Both the position numbers and the translations under genes were made by a program. From NCBI RefSeq assembly GCF_029872155.1, contig NZ_JARXLA010000002.1, forward strand, positions 744,001 to 808,000: 64,000 nt of DNA, in the 5' to 3' direction. This document shows, one piece after another, positions 18,641 through 27,600 of this stretch. Each line of letters starts with the position of its first letter. Position 1 is the first letter of the stretch. A model generated the notes under the pieces. That model was not told where the DNA came from. It did not search any database and saw only the letters and a list, made by a program, of their open reading frames with translations. Source of the DNA: Hyphomicrobium sp. D-2 (lineage in GTDB: Bacteria > Pseudomonadota > Alphaproteobacteria > Rhizobiales > Hyphomicrobiaceae).

Positions 18641-19171
18641 TTAAGCTTCCGGCTTGCCGCTCCGGCCTGTCCGGATAGCCATGCGTTCGTCGACCCACTC
18701 GTCGATTTCATCGAAGAATTTTGCTGGCGCTATTCGATTGAAACGCATTGCGATGTCGCCGAGCGACTGAAGCGCAAGACTGGCGCGCATCGCCTTCTCA
18801 GCCTGCAGCATCACGGCATGGATTGCGCACACGCCGCCGGACGCCCACTTAGGCGGACAATCGCCATAAAGAGCGCATCGCCGACGCACTTCCTGACAAT
18901 CGAAGAGCGGCTTTTCACCCTCGATGGCGTCAACGATCTGAAGAAAGCTGATCTGAGATGCTGGGCGGGCAAGACGGTAGCCGCCCCGCACGCCCTCATG
19001 CGCGCCGACGATCCCAGCCTTCTCCAGTTTAGGAAGAATTTTGGCGAGGAAGGTCGGCGAAATGCCCTGGAACTCGGCAAGGTCCCGACTACTCAAGGCG
19101 CGATCATCGGAAATCGCCAGCCAGAGCAAGCAGTGAATTGCGTATTCGACACTGACGGTGATGTGAGCCAT
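18641..19171 (-). CDS. Rrf2-family regulator with candidate Fe-S cysteines
   Basis: A 176-residue winged-helix regulator of the Rrf2 family (IscR, NsrR, RirA). The DNA-binding part is at residues 1-75 (MAHITVSVEYAIHCLLWLA; helix-turn-helix in SSRDLAEFQGISPTFLAKIL; wing in GVRGGYRLARPA). The loop that holds the cluster in this family contains four cysteines: C-x6-C-x5-C-x9-C, written DCQEVRRRCALYGDC and then GGVCAIH. An iron-sulfur or redox signal is therefore likely. I chose the ATG at 19171 because the family begins there; the frame is open to 19207. It heads the RND operon and probably represses it. Confidence 0.88.
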   Translation of the reverse strand: MAHITVSVEYAIHCLLWLAISDDRALSSRDLAEFQGISPTFLAKILPKLEKAGIVGAHEGVRGGYRLARPASQISFLQIVDAIEGEKPLFDCQEVRRRCALYGDCPPKWASGGVCAIHAVMLQAEKAMRASLALQSLGDIAMRFNRIAPAKFFDEIDEWVDERMAIRTGRSGKPEA

Positions 19172-19318
19172 AACGCGGACTGTATTGATCCCCGTTACGG
19201 CTGTCAACTGAAACGGCGACTATTATTGTCTTCGTTTCTGCCTGTGCACTGTGCGGCGCTGAATGCTCGGTGTTTTGCCTATCTTGGCGCCTATCTCAAG
19301 CTAGGACTCATTGTGATG

Positions 19319-19350
19319 AAGGCGGCCGATCGTGGTGATCAGGCCGCCTT
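19319..19350. terminator. Terminator-like hairpin between the SDR and Rrf2 genes
   Basis: AAGGCGGCC pairs perfectly with GGCCGCCTT around a 14-base loop. It lies 74 bases beyond the SDR stop codon and 148 bases before the Rrf2 start. No long U tract follows on either strand, so its strength is uncertain. Confidence 0.45.
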
Positions 19351-19423
19351 CAATTCCGCTACACGATAACGATGGGATAAAATTGCAAAGACGCCTGAGC
19401 ATTGCGCAGCGGGAGGCTATGCC

Positions 19424-20170
19424 TCAGCCGATCGTATAGCCGCCGTCGACAACAATCTCCTGACCATAAATATTCTTGGCACCGGGCGATGCCAAGAACA
19501 GAGCCGTATCGGCAATGTCAGCAGGTTCGCCAAATCTTCCCGGCATAAGACGGGCATTCACCGCTTCCGCAACGCTTGCCAGCACATCGGCGGGCAGGCC
19601 GACTTTGCCCCACAGCGGGGTGCCGATTGGGCCGGGGGCGATGCTATTCACGCGAATGCCTTGCGGCGCAAGTTCAACAGCCAGCGTCTGTGCAAATGAC
19701 TTCAGTGCAGCCTTGCTCGAATTGTAGATCGCAAGCCCTGGGAAGCCGACTGTCGTCAAAAAAGTGGTGATGAATATTACGCTGCCCTGAGGGGCGATAT
19801 GCGGTAGGAATTTTCTGACGGTTTCAGTCGCCGCAACAAAGTTCAAGTTGAACTGCTCTGCTATCGCATCAGGTCCGCTCTCCGTAAACGGCACAACCTT
19901 CGCAGCGCCAGCATTCGGAATGATAACGTCGACTGCTCCATAGGTCTTGATCGCCTGCTCCACCAACCGGTCGAGGCTTTCAGCTTTGGTTACGTCACCT
20001 GGAACAACAATCACGTTCTCCAGCGATTTTCGTTTGATTTCGAGCAGTCCCTCCTCCGAGCGCGCCATAAGAGCAAGCCGATATCCGTTTTCTAAAAATC
20101 GTTCGGCGATGGCGCGGCCGATGCCGCTGCTCGCACCGGTGATGACCGCAACTTTTGTCTCTGTGCCCAT
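19424..20170 (-). CDS. SDR-family NAD(P)-dependent oxidoreductase
   Basis: A 248-residue classical short-chain dehydrogenase/reductase. The cofactor motif is TGASSGIG (residues 12-19), the structural NAG motif is in IIPNAGAAK, and the catalytic Tyr and Lys are in YNSSKAALK, with the Ser-containing strand IFITTFLTTV before it. The usual catalytic Ser position appears to hold Thr (TTF), which some active members also have. The C-terminal motif PGPIGTPLW and the GGYTIG ending are complete. It starts 88 bases after the aldoxime dehydratase stop in the same direction, so the two may form an operon. The substrate cannot be named from sequence. Confidence 0.9.
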   Translation of the reverse strand: MGTETKVAVITGASSGIGRAIAERFLENGYRLALMARSEEGLLEIKRKSLENVIVVPGDVTKAESLDRLVEQAIKTYGAVDVIIPNAGAAKVVPFTESGPDAIAEQFNLNFVAATETVRKFLPHIAPQGSVIFITTFLTTVGFPGLAIYNSSKAALKSFAQTLAVELAPQGIRVNSIAPGPIGTPLWGKVGLPADVLASVAEAVNARLMPGRFGEPADIADTALFLASPGAKNIYGQEIVVDGGYTIG

Positions 20171-20258
20171 GATATCTCTCTAAGCCAATCAAATGTTGCC
20201 CAGCGCAACGAGCGATGTTGAGGTGCGGCAGCCGACACAGCTGCCGCACCAATGTCGA

Positions 20259-21311
20259 CTACACAGCGCGCAGCAGGCCTGTCTTTGGATGACAGTTGAT
20301 GTATTCAAAATACTGATTGGATGCGTCGAACACAGAGACTTCATGATAGAGCGTCAGCTCTTTGAACTTCTTCACGTTGCGCATGAAGGTCACGAAGATC
20401 TGCAGATGCGTCGGATGGGATTCGCCCCAGTGCTCTAGTGCAGCCAGAGAATTCCAGAAACTGACACCAAATCCACGCTCCTCCAGGTTGCCGTTTTCAT
20501 CGATATGATGGCAATAGCGGTTGGAGTAGCAGCCAACCTCAAGTCCGTCATCACGAAGAAAATCCATGCCCTGGTGCAAAACAGGCTCAATTTCTTCGTA
20601 CCGGGTTCTGCGCTCCTCACCTTCGGTTCGGCGCCAGTCTTCGCCTGAGCGTATAAGCGTCAGATTCTGATGCCCACTGATGATCACGCGGCCGCCTGCT
20701 GCAGGCCGCCCTTGCACAACAGTCAGGCTGCCGGACGGTTCTATCGTATCGTTCTGTGAAATCGGCAAACGATCTCGCATGGAACCCCAATATCCATGCT
20801 CAAAAATCGGCTCGCTCATGTTTCCGAAAAGAACGCTCACGCCCTCGAATGGACCGTAGTCGTGGGTGAAGATCGTCTCGAACTGCTCCATGCGCGGGCT
20901 GAAGATCTCTCGAAAATAGCCAACGCCATCATTCAAGCGATCGTCCGATGCCCACCATCCGGCAATTTCAGGACTCGTATTCCATTTGGCGTACGTCTCC
21001 GGAGCCTTCCAATAGGCCACGATGATGAGATTGAGGCAGCCGACCGCGTCGACGAATTGGACAAGGTCGTGCCGGGCTGGACCGTCGGGAAGCTTCAGGC
21101 TTTCGCGGATTGTCTGAAAGGCGGCGCAAGCTTTGCCGTTACTGGCTTCGTCTTTCGACTGAACACCCAGGTAGGCCATAACCATCTGCTCGACGGTCGG
21201 GTCAACTTTCGCAGAAAATGCCGGATAAGGCGGTTTCCAAGTATCCGTCATCCGACGATGACGCGTGCGCGGGCATCTAAGGTGTTCCGGAATTGAAGAG
21301 TCCAAAGTCAT
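20259..21311 (-). CDS. oxd: Aldoxime dehydratase (heme protein, Oxd family)
   Basis: This enzyme dehydrates aldoximes to nitriles (phenylacetaldoxime dehydratase type, EC 4.99.1.5) using a ferrous heme that binds substrate directly. The 350-residue length and the opening SSIPEHLRCPRTRHRR are family-typical. By alignment from memory with OxdRE, His302 (in SHPTH) is the proximal heme ligand, and His323 (LYHEV), Ser222 (RSGEDW) and Arg181 (RDRLP) match the distal residues His320, Ser219 and Arg178. The ATG at 21311 has a GGGAGGA site. A nitrilase, nitrile hydratase or amidase normally lies nearby, but none is in the window; the neighbours are an SDR enzyme and a LuxR-type regulator. Confidence 0.93.
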   Translation of the reverse strand: MTLDSSIPEHLRCPRTRHRRMTDTWKPPYPAFSAKVDPTVEQMVMAYLGVQSKDEASNGKACAAFQTIRESLKLPDGPARHDLVQFVDAVGCLNLIIVAYWKAPETYAKWNTSPEIAGWWASDDRLNDGVGYFREIFSPRMEQFETIFTHDYGPFEGVSVLFGNMSEPIFEHGYWGSMRDRLPISQNDTIEPSGSLTVVQGRPAAGGRVIISGHQNLTLIRSGEDWRRTEGEERRTRYEEIEPVLHQGMDFLRDDGLEVGCYSNRYCHHIDENGNLEERGFGVSFWNSLAALEHWGESHPTHLQIFVTFMRNVKKFKELTLYHEVSVFDASNQYFEYINCHPKTGLLRAV

Positions 21312-21931
21312 GCATTCCTCCCGTTTTCTTTCTGTTTTGGTGCGTAAGCACGGAGGGAAGCGTGATTATTTGGGGAGTGGTCGGCAAGGGCATGGCACCT
21401 GCGTACGGCAGGCATAATGCCCGCTCATGTCGCGGCCTCTGTTTGGCGCTTCTAAGAACCCTGCGTTGATGTTCGACCGCAGCTTTTTGGGACAGAGCTA
21501 CCGTTGTGTGCGCTCTGCTCGCACGGTTTGAGCGAATGCGGCCCTACTGCCAACTTCTGCAAATGACGCTGCGGCCGGCATACATCACCCGGCCTGCAGG
21601 CGCATCGGCAATGTCCGACATCCCCAATTGGGCCGTCGATGGGCTCCGAGGGTCGGAAGACGCGTGTTTCTGTTCGCTGCCCAAGACGGTATTTCGTGCA
21701 GGTTGTCCCCGTGCAAGGATGGCGCCGATTCAATTTCCCTCTATTTCGATCCTGTCGATCGCATAGCTATTGTTCGGCTTGATTTTTCCTGCAGCTGCCA
21801 AGTCGGCTGTGTCCCTCAGTGACGAGCGCCATGCGCTCGGACCACGGTCGCTGGACAGAGGTGTCAGACGGCGGCAACGTCCAATGTTATGCTTGCTCAA
21901 TCTTTGGCCGCCGACGAGCCGTGCTACGTCG
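21312..21931. other. Intergenic region upstream of the aldoxime dehydratase gene
   Basis: 620 bases between the dehydratase start and the end of the LuxR-type gene. Apart from the GGGAGGA ribosome-binding site I see no clear promoter, terminator or gene. It is long enough to contain an operator for the adjacent regulator. Confidence 0.6.
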
Positions 21932-23050
21932 CTAGGGGCCGGCACCGAGCATCAGCCTGATAAGATCGGTTTGCCGGTGTGTTCCGGTCTTCGCCATCAG
22001 GTGGTTTAGGTGTGTCTTGACGGTCGATTTGGAAACACCGAGCCGATCCGCGATGTCAGAGACCGTTCCGGCCTCCAGCACCGCTGCGAGTACTCTAAGC
22101 TCACTCGGCGTCAAACCATAATGCTGCGCCGCCACCTCTAGTGGTGTCCGCGTTGCGAATGTCGTTCCTCGGATGAATAGCGCGGCAACTGCCTCGCCTG
22201 CATCAGCCACCCGCCGAGCTTCGGAGACGATGGAGAGCACGTTCGCCAGATAGTGGCGGCCCTCCGCGTCCACCAGCGGGATGTCGATGCCTTTCAGGCC
22301 GAGTGCCGCATCACCGCGCGCGGCCGCTGCGAGAGCCGCACGCAGATGCTTGTCCGCCGCCTGGCTCGTGACGCCGACCACGCCGCGGCGTGTGATCAGG
22401 ATCTGCCTAGATTTAAGCATGTCCTCTGCGGCCTGATTGGCGAACACGATCTGCCCGTTCGCAGCAACGAACACCACGGCTGCCGGCACCTGCTCCAGCG
22501 CCGCTCTCAGCATGCCACGCACCGACTTCGCGTTCTGCACCACCTTGCCGATCGACACTGCCCGACGAATGTGCGGAGCGATGAGCGCGCATCGCTGCCG
22601 CGCTGCAAGGTCGACGATGCCATCTTCCTTGCTGCGGCGAATGGAGAAAAACGCAGTGCTTGTAGCAGTGCGCTCGAGATTTACCCCAAGGACGTCGATC
22701 AAACCCTGTGGCTCAACCCACTCCTTGAAGAAGCGCGTCTGGCGGAACTCCTCGTGCGAAAGCAGGTCTTCCGCCGCCACCGCTCGGCCTACCTCGACGA
22801 ACGCCAACGCCGGAAAAAATGGATTGAGGCCCGCGTATTTTTCGAAATAGAGCTGTTCGTAGACGGGATCGCATCCCCAAGAGTGGAACGTGATCGCTTC
22901 GTTCGTAGCCGCATCCTGCCAAAAAAGATTGGCGGCCGTTCCCTTCACGAAAAGAGTGGCTTTCTCCAGCGCATGCGCCCAGCGATCTTGATCCACTGCC
23001 GCATCATAGAGGCTCTCGATGGTCGACGAGAGCGCTTCAATTTCGCTCAA
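21932..23050 (-). CDS. LuxR-family transcriptional regulator
   Basis: A 372-residue regulator with a large N-terminal sensor part and a C-terminal LuxR helix-turn-helix at about residues 308-368 (LTPSELRVLAAVLEAGTVSD, then ADRLGVSKSTVKTHLNHLM). Residues 190-290 look like a PAS-type fold (VPAAVVFVAANGQIVFANQA, followed by SRQILITRRGVV). This architecture is common in Rhizobiales and the ligand is unknown. The frame begins at a TTG (23050) with GGAG ten bases before it; no ATG fits the family start better. It is transcribed toward the aldoxime dehydratase gene, which is its most obvious candidate target. Confidence 0.88.
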   Translation of the reverse strand: MSEIEALSSTIESLYDAAVDQDRWAHALEKATLFVKGTAANLFWQDAATNEAITFHSWGCDPVYEQLYFEKYAGLNPFFPALAFVEVGRAVAAEDLLSHEEFRQTRFFKEWVEPQGLIDVLGVNLERTATSTAFFSIRRSKEDGIVDLAARQRCALIAPHIRRAVSIGKVVQNAKSVRGMLRAALEQVPAAVVFVAANGQIVFANQAAEDMLKSRQILITRRGVVGVTSQAADKHLRAALAAAARGDAALGLKGIDIPLVDAEGRHYLANVLSIVSEARRVADAGEAVAALFIRGTTFATRTPLEVAAQHYGLTPSELRVLAAVLEAGTVSDIADRLGVSKSTVKTHLNHLMAKTGTHRQTDLIRLMLGAGP

Positions 23051-23417
23051 GGAATATCTGCTCCAAATTCGCCGCTATGATGCTTGTGCTCTAACAGTCG
23101 ACGTTGCTTGTAAAGAAGCTGCAATCCTAATTACGCTGTTTTCACGCCGCAATGCATCCGACGAGCCGTAGCTCGTCGATAATGATCCGTGAACGTTGTT
23201 TGTTTTGTCTAGTTGCATTGCTGCTGACCTATAGTCCGCGCGCCGATATGTGCAACAGCACTGGTCGCTGAGCCAGCGGTGCTCAAGCAGGATTTGCCGC
23301 AAGCGGTAACGGAGGCGCGCGCTACAGCCATCCAAGCGTGCAAGCGCCATGCCCATGTGGGGTCGATGGCTACGGCCCCGATCTGCCTATTCGCAAGCCA
23401 CGCTGGCTAGTGGCTCA
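23051..23417. other. Intergenic region upstream of the LuxR-type gene
   Basis: 367 bases without a supported gene. I see no clear terminator or promoter motif. Confidence 0.55.
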
Positions 23418-23876
23418 TCAGGGCGCCGCAGCCTTAGTCAGTCCCGCATCGATCAAACCGTAGATACTCCTGGCCGCGGTCGTGTTGTCGGGAATGCCGG
23501 AGATCACGAGCGTGATCAGGTCATCGCCTCTCCGGATCAGGATCATCGGACCGACCGTCGTAGCCTGATCGCCAAGACCTGCAAGGTCTCCCATGGCAGG
23601 TCCGAGTTCCGATTCCATGATGCCCGCACCTTTCATACCAGCTTCGCCGTCGCCCCAGTTCAACTGCACCTCAGCGTAAGGAGCACCCAGTTCGCCGCCA
23701 GCGGTTTCATAGGTGCACTTGGTCTGCCCGCCCCGATCATCGGCCACAGCGCCGACCGCACTGCCAAGAACGGTGCTCATGTCGGCGGCGGAAACGAGTT
23801 CGCAAGCTGTTGGTTCGGCAAGTGCGCCGCTGCCGAAAAGGCCAGCAAGGACGAGGACAGCGAGTACAATGCGCAT
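23418..23876 (-). CDS. Small secreted protein of unknown function
   Basis: A 152-residue protein with a clear Sec signal peptide (about residues 1-20, ending GALAEP). The mature part has two cysteines, in ACELVSAADMSTVLG and TKCTYET, which probably form a disulfide. The pattern of a C-x-L-x-S/T-x-A-D/E opening followed by a central CxY is reminiscent of DUF3558-like exported proteins, but I am not certain of the family. It is 45 bases behind the DUF1523-like gene in the same direction, so they may be cotranscribed. Function unknown. Confidence 0.75.
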   Translation of the reverse strand: MRIVLAVLVLAGLFGSGALAEPTACELVSAADMSTVLGSAVGAVADDRGGQTKCTYETAGGELGAPYAEVQLNWGDGEAGMKGAGIMESELGPAMGDLAGLGDQATTVGPMILIRRGDDLITLVISGIPDNTTAARSIYGLIDAGLTKAAAP

Positions 23877-23921
23877 GTTGAAACCTCACCAATGGCGGCA
23901 TGAGCCGGCACGAACGCTCAC

Positions 23922-24479
23922 TCACTCCTCCGGTGAGCGCGACCGGGTTAGCCAGACAAAGCCGTAGAAGTACGCGAGCCAAAGAGCGATCGAGACGCTG
24001 TAGAAGCCGATTGTGCGCAACGACCAGAACGGCCACGAACCGGCCGGACCGATGGCGATCACGTTCGGATACCAGCTGAAGAGCGTGGAGCGCCACCGGT
24101 TCCACATCACAGTCATTTCAGTCTGGCGCGTGTCGGCGGTCTTGGCATCATTGAAAATGCGCTCGCTGTTCCGCTTCAGCCACCACCAGGAATCTTCGTT
24201 GGTCAGCTCCATCCCGCGGTCGGACCGGTTGCGCATGTAAATGTATTGGACGTCGGTGGTGTTGCCGCGGGCATCGGGATCGCTGCGGCGTACTTCAGTT
24301 CCGGTGACGACGCCCGTCGTCCACGTCGGACGCGCGTACTCCCACGCAAACCAGAGCGGAACACCAACAAGCAGCGCGGCGACAGCAACGATGTGATTGT
24401 CCCTGCGCCACAGAATGAAGGCGAGCAAAAGAACGGCAATAAGGACGACAAAACCAATCGAAAGCCAAGCCTGAAGCAC
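23922..24479 (-). CDS. DUF1523-like membrane protein
   Basis: A 185-residue protein with two N-terminal hydrophobic segments (about residues 5-24 and 30-45), a central soluble domain and a C-terminal segment (about 158-178). The soluble part has the DUF1523 patterns VVTGTEVRRSDPD, DVQYIYMRN and a closing RWRSTLFSWYPNVIAIGP. The role of this family is unknown. The frame starts with GTG at 24479 without a strong ribosome-binding site, so the exact start is uncertain. It precedes the small secreted protein gene. Confidence 0.75.
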   Translation of the reverse strand: MLQAWLSIGFVVLIAVLLLAFILWRRDNHIVAVAALLVGVPLWFAWEYARPTWTTGVVTGTEVRRSDPDARGNTTDVQYIYMRNRSDRGMELTNEDSWWWLKRNSERIFNDAKTADTRQTEMTVMWNRWRSTLFSWYPNVIAIGPAGSWPFWSLRTIGFYSVSIALWLAYFYGFVWLTRSRSPEE

Positions 24480-24626
24480 GGATCAAAACCCCATCGCGAA
24501 TGGCGCGGACCGGATGATATTCGCACGCCCGGCCAGTTGATGAGAAGGGAAATGGCAGCAGTGGCCACGTACCGCAAGGCTGAATTTTGCAAGGCCTTAC
24601 AACGGAGATGAGCAAAGTCACCATGC

Positions 24627-24664
24627 CATTGAGCCGCGCAGGGACCGCTGCGCGCGGCTCAATG
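24627..24664. terminator. Strong hairpin downstream of the 2081-residue protein gene
   Basis: CATTGAGCCGCGC pairs perfectly over 13 bases with GCGCGGCTCAATG around a 12-base loop. It lies 22 bases beyond the stop codon of the giant gene. A short ATTTT follows on the plus strand; the minus strand lacks a U tract. Confidence 0.55.
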
Positions 24665-24686
24665 ATTTTGCGATGAGATGATTGCA

Positions 24687-27600
24687 TCACCTCACGATGA
24701 TCTTGTCGCTTTCGTTCTTCGAAGGTCCAGGGATCGGAATATAGCGGCACCGCCCGCCAAGGAATTTCGATGGTGGGATGCAGTAGCAATTGGGCGGCGT
24801 CCCGCGGCTACCACCGGAGCATCTGGCCTTCTTCGGCTCCTCTGTCTTGGAAGGCGTGGGTGTTGGCTCTGCGTTGGGCACGCATTGCCCGGAGCGGGAC
24901 AAGTGTGTTCCGGGTGGGCATTTGATCGTAGGCTTCACACACGTGCCATTCTGAAAGCGAGTTCCGGGTGGGCAACAGTTCGGCGGCGTGCCGGTCATGC
25001 CCATCGGACAGCCGGGTTTGGTGCCGCTTGAGCCACCGTCTTCCTTGCCGCCATCTGGTTTGTCGGGCCGGCATGCGCCGCGTCGGAAGTGTGTGCCGCG
25101 CGGACAGCAGTTCGGCCAGTTACCGATCGGACGTGCGCCTTCACAAACCGGCAGCTTGATGCCGCTTGCGCCGCCGTCTGGCTTGCCGTCATCGGGCTTG
25201 TCGGGCCGGCATGCGCCGCGTCGGAAGTGCGTGCCACGCGGACAGCAGTTCGGCCAGTTACCGATCGGGCGTGCGCCTTCACAAACCGGCAGCTTGATGC
25301 CGCTTGCGCCGCCGTCTGGCTTGCCGTCATCGGTCTTGTCGGGGCGGCATGCGCCACGGCGGAAGTGCGTGCCACGCGGACAGCAGTTCGGCCAGTTGCC
25401 GATCGGACGCGCGCCTTCGCAGACGGCCGGCGGTGGCTTGGTGCCGCTTGAACCGCCGCCGTCTTTTCCAGCGTCGTCTTTGTCTGGCCGGCATGCGCCG
25501 CGTCGGAAGTGTGTGCCGCGCGGACAGCAGTTAGGCCAATTGCCGATCGGGCGTGCGCCATCGCAAACCGTCGGCGGGAGTATGACGCCGCTTGCACCGC
25601 CGTCCGGCTTGCCGTCATCAGACTTGTCAGGGCGGCAGGCACCGCGCTCGAAGTGCGTGCCGCGTGGGCAGCAGTTCGGGAAGACGCCGATGGGGCGTGC
25701 ACCCTTGCATACGGGTTGAGGCGTTGGATCGCGGGTGATGCAATTGCGACCGTTCCACGTGGTGCCAGAAGGACAGGCGCAAAGGCCGTCGTCCGTCAGC
25801 ATCATTCCGCCCTTGCATTCTGGCTTGGTTGGTTCGGCTTTTTCAGGCGACCTCACCGTCACGCATGACGATGACGGTTGGGCACCATCACGTGCCGAGG
25901 CCTTCCCACCGGCGACGAATGCGCAATTGGTGAAGGTGTCGGCGCTGCGCGGAACACGCGCCGTGATGGTGAATTTGCGCGCGGCCCCGGCCGGCAACGT
26001 GAAGTCGTCACCGGTCCTGCAGTTGAACGGAATGGCCTGCGGCTGCTGTGTGCACGGCAGTGACGGAGCAGCCGACACGATGGGCATGGAATCTATGCCG
26101 GATAGGCCATCGGTGAGTGTCACTGCGCCTTTGTGCTCAGCCCGTCCCGTGTTGGTCAGCGTGAGATTGAAGACGCATTCGCTTCCGGGTGCGCAGGTGG
26201 CTGGGCCCGTCTTATCAATCTTGAGGCTGAACGGCTGATCGGGCGGGGCGAGCTGCACGCTGTGGCAAGCCGGCTCGGATGCAGCACCTAACGTATCAGT
26301 GCTACCCACCGTCGCGCAGTTGGAGAACGATGTTGCGCTCGCATCCGCGGGCAGCCGCACGATCATGACGTATTTGTTGTGCTCACCGGGTGTCAGATTC
26401 ATGTGGCCCGTGCATGTAAATGGGACATGCGTCGGTGCGGGCGTGCACGGGAACGGATCTGCGCCAGCTGCCGGAGTGATGGATACGATCTGCGCCGACG
26501 ACAGTCCTGACAGTTTATCCGTCACGGTCACGGGATCGTCGTGGACGATTTGCTCGTCGTTGAAAATGTCGAGTTCAAAGCGGCATTCGCTACCGGGCTG
26601 ACATGACTGGTCGCCGGTTTTTGTAACCTTTACCTTAAACGGATCGAGCTTCTGCGAGGCGCAGCTCTTGATCGGGCCCATGTTGGGCGGGGCGCCGACA
26701 AGCTCGGCGCAGTTCTTGAGAATATTGCTGTCTTTCCAGCTCTTTCCGGGCTTTACGGAAATTCCAAGCTCGATGAACTTGCCGGGGGCCAAGGGGACGA
26801 ACGTGCCCGGTTTAAGCGGGTTGGGTGCACCTGGGATGGTGCAGTCGATAGAGGCGGCGCCAATGCCGCCCGCCCCAGCCTTCGTGCAGTTCCATCCCAC
26901 GTTGCCGCCCGGCCCCTCCTGGAGGAGTTCCGGTGCGCCCAGTGAGATGGTGTCATTTATTTTGATAGGCCCGACGAAATCGCTCTTCCCGGTGTTCGTC
27001 ACCCGGATGATGAAGAGGCATTCCCCCTTCAGCTCGCAGTGGTCCACGCCTTGTTTCGACGTGCCGAAGTTCCGCTTCTCGATGGCGAGATTGGGTCCTG
27101 CGGCTCGCTGGCCCGACATCGCGGTGCAGACCGCCGGCACCGTGCCGGCGATCTGGTCGCGCGGCAGCACACAGTTCTCGCCGGTGAATTCCATGAGACC
27201 GACCGTCGTCGTTAGGTCGAATGTCGTGGAAACCCCGGGCGGCAAGTCAGAGTTGATATCGCACCAGATGTTTCCGGGCTTGTTGCACGAGACCTTGGCC
27301 ACCGAGGCGACCATAGTCGCGGAGACAACTTCGGCCTTGATATCCGTGAGGCCGAAGTCGTTCTTTATGTTTCTGGGGAAGTCGACGATCTTGATCGGCC
27401 CCTTGATCGTCTGGTTGCCAACGTTCGTAGCCGTGACGCGGAACGTGCAGGTGGGATCGCAAACGCTGTCGACGCGCTCCTTTTTCAGAACGAGCTTGGG
27501 ACCCTGAAGAAGATTGACGGAGACGCACGACTTCGCCGCTGCACCGACAACGCTGGCGCAGTTCTGCATCACCTTGGCACCGGTCTGCTTACTGAAGACG

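Noticed and set aside
18455-19369. 304-codon plus-strand open frame over the Rrf2 and adaptor genes
   Set aside because: Antisense to two genes with strong family motifs; its product looks like no known protein.
25011-25709. CRISPR-like array from the regularly spaced repeats
   Set aside because: The repeats are 138-bp coding units in frame, with related and not unique spacers, and no cas genes are near.
24988-25719. Long plus-strand open frame with repeated proline/serine-rich units
   Set aside because: It is the antisense of the repeat tail of the giant secreted protein. The repeats keep the opposite frame open; the composition has no protein-like features and there is no ribosome-binding site.
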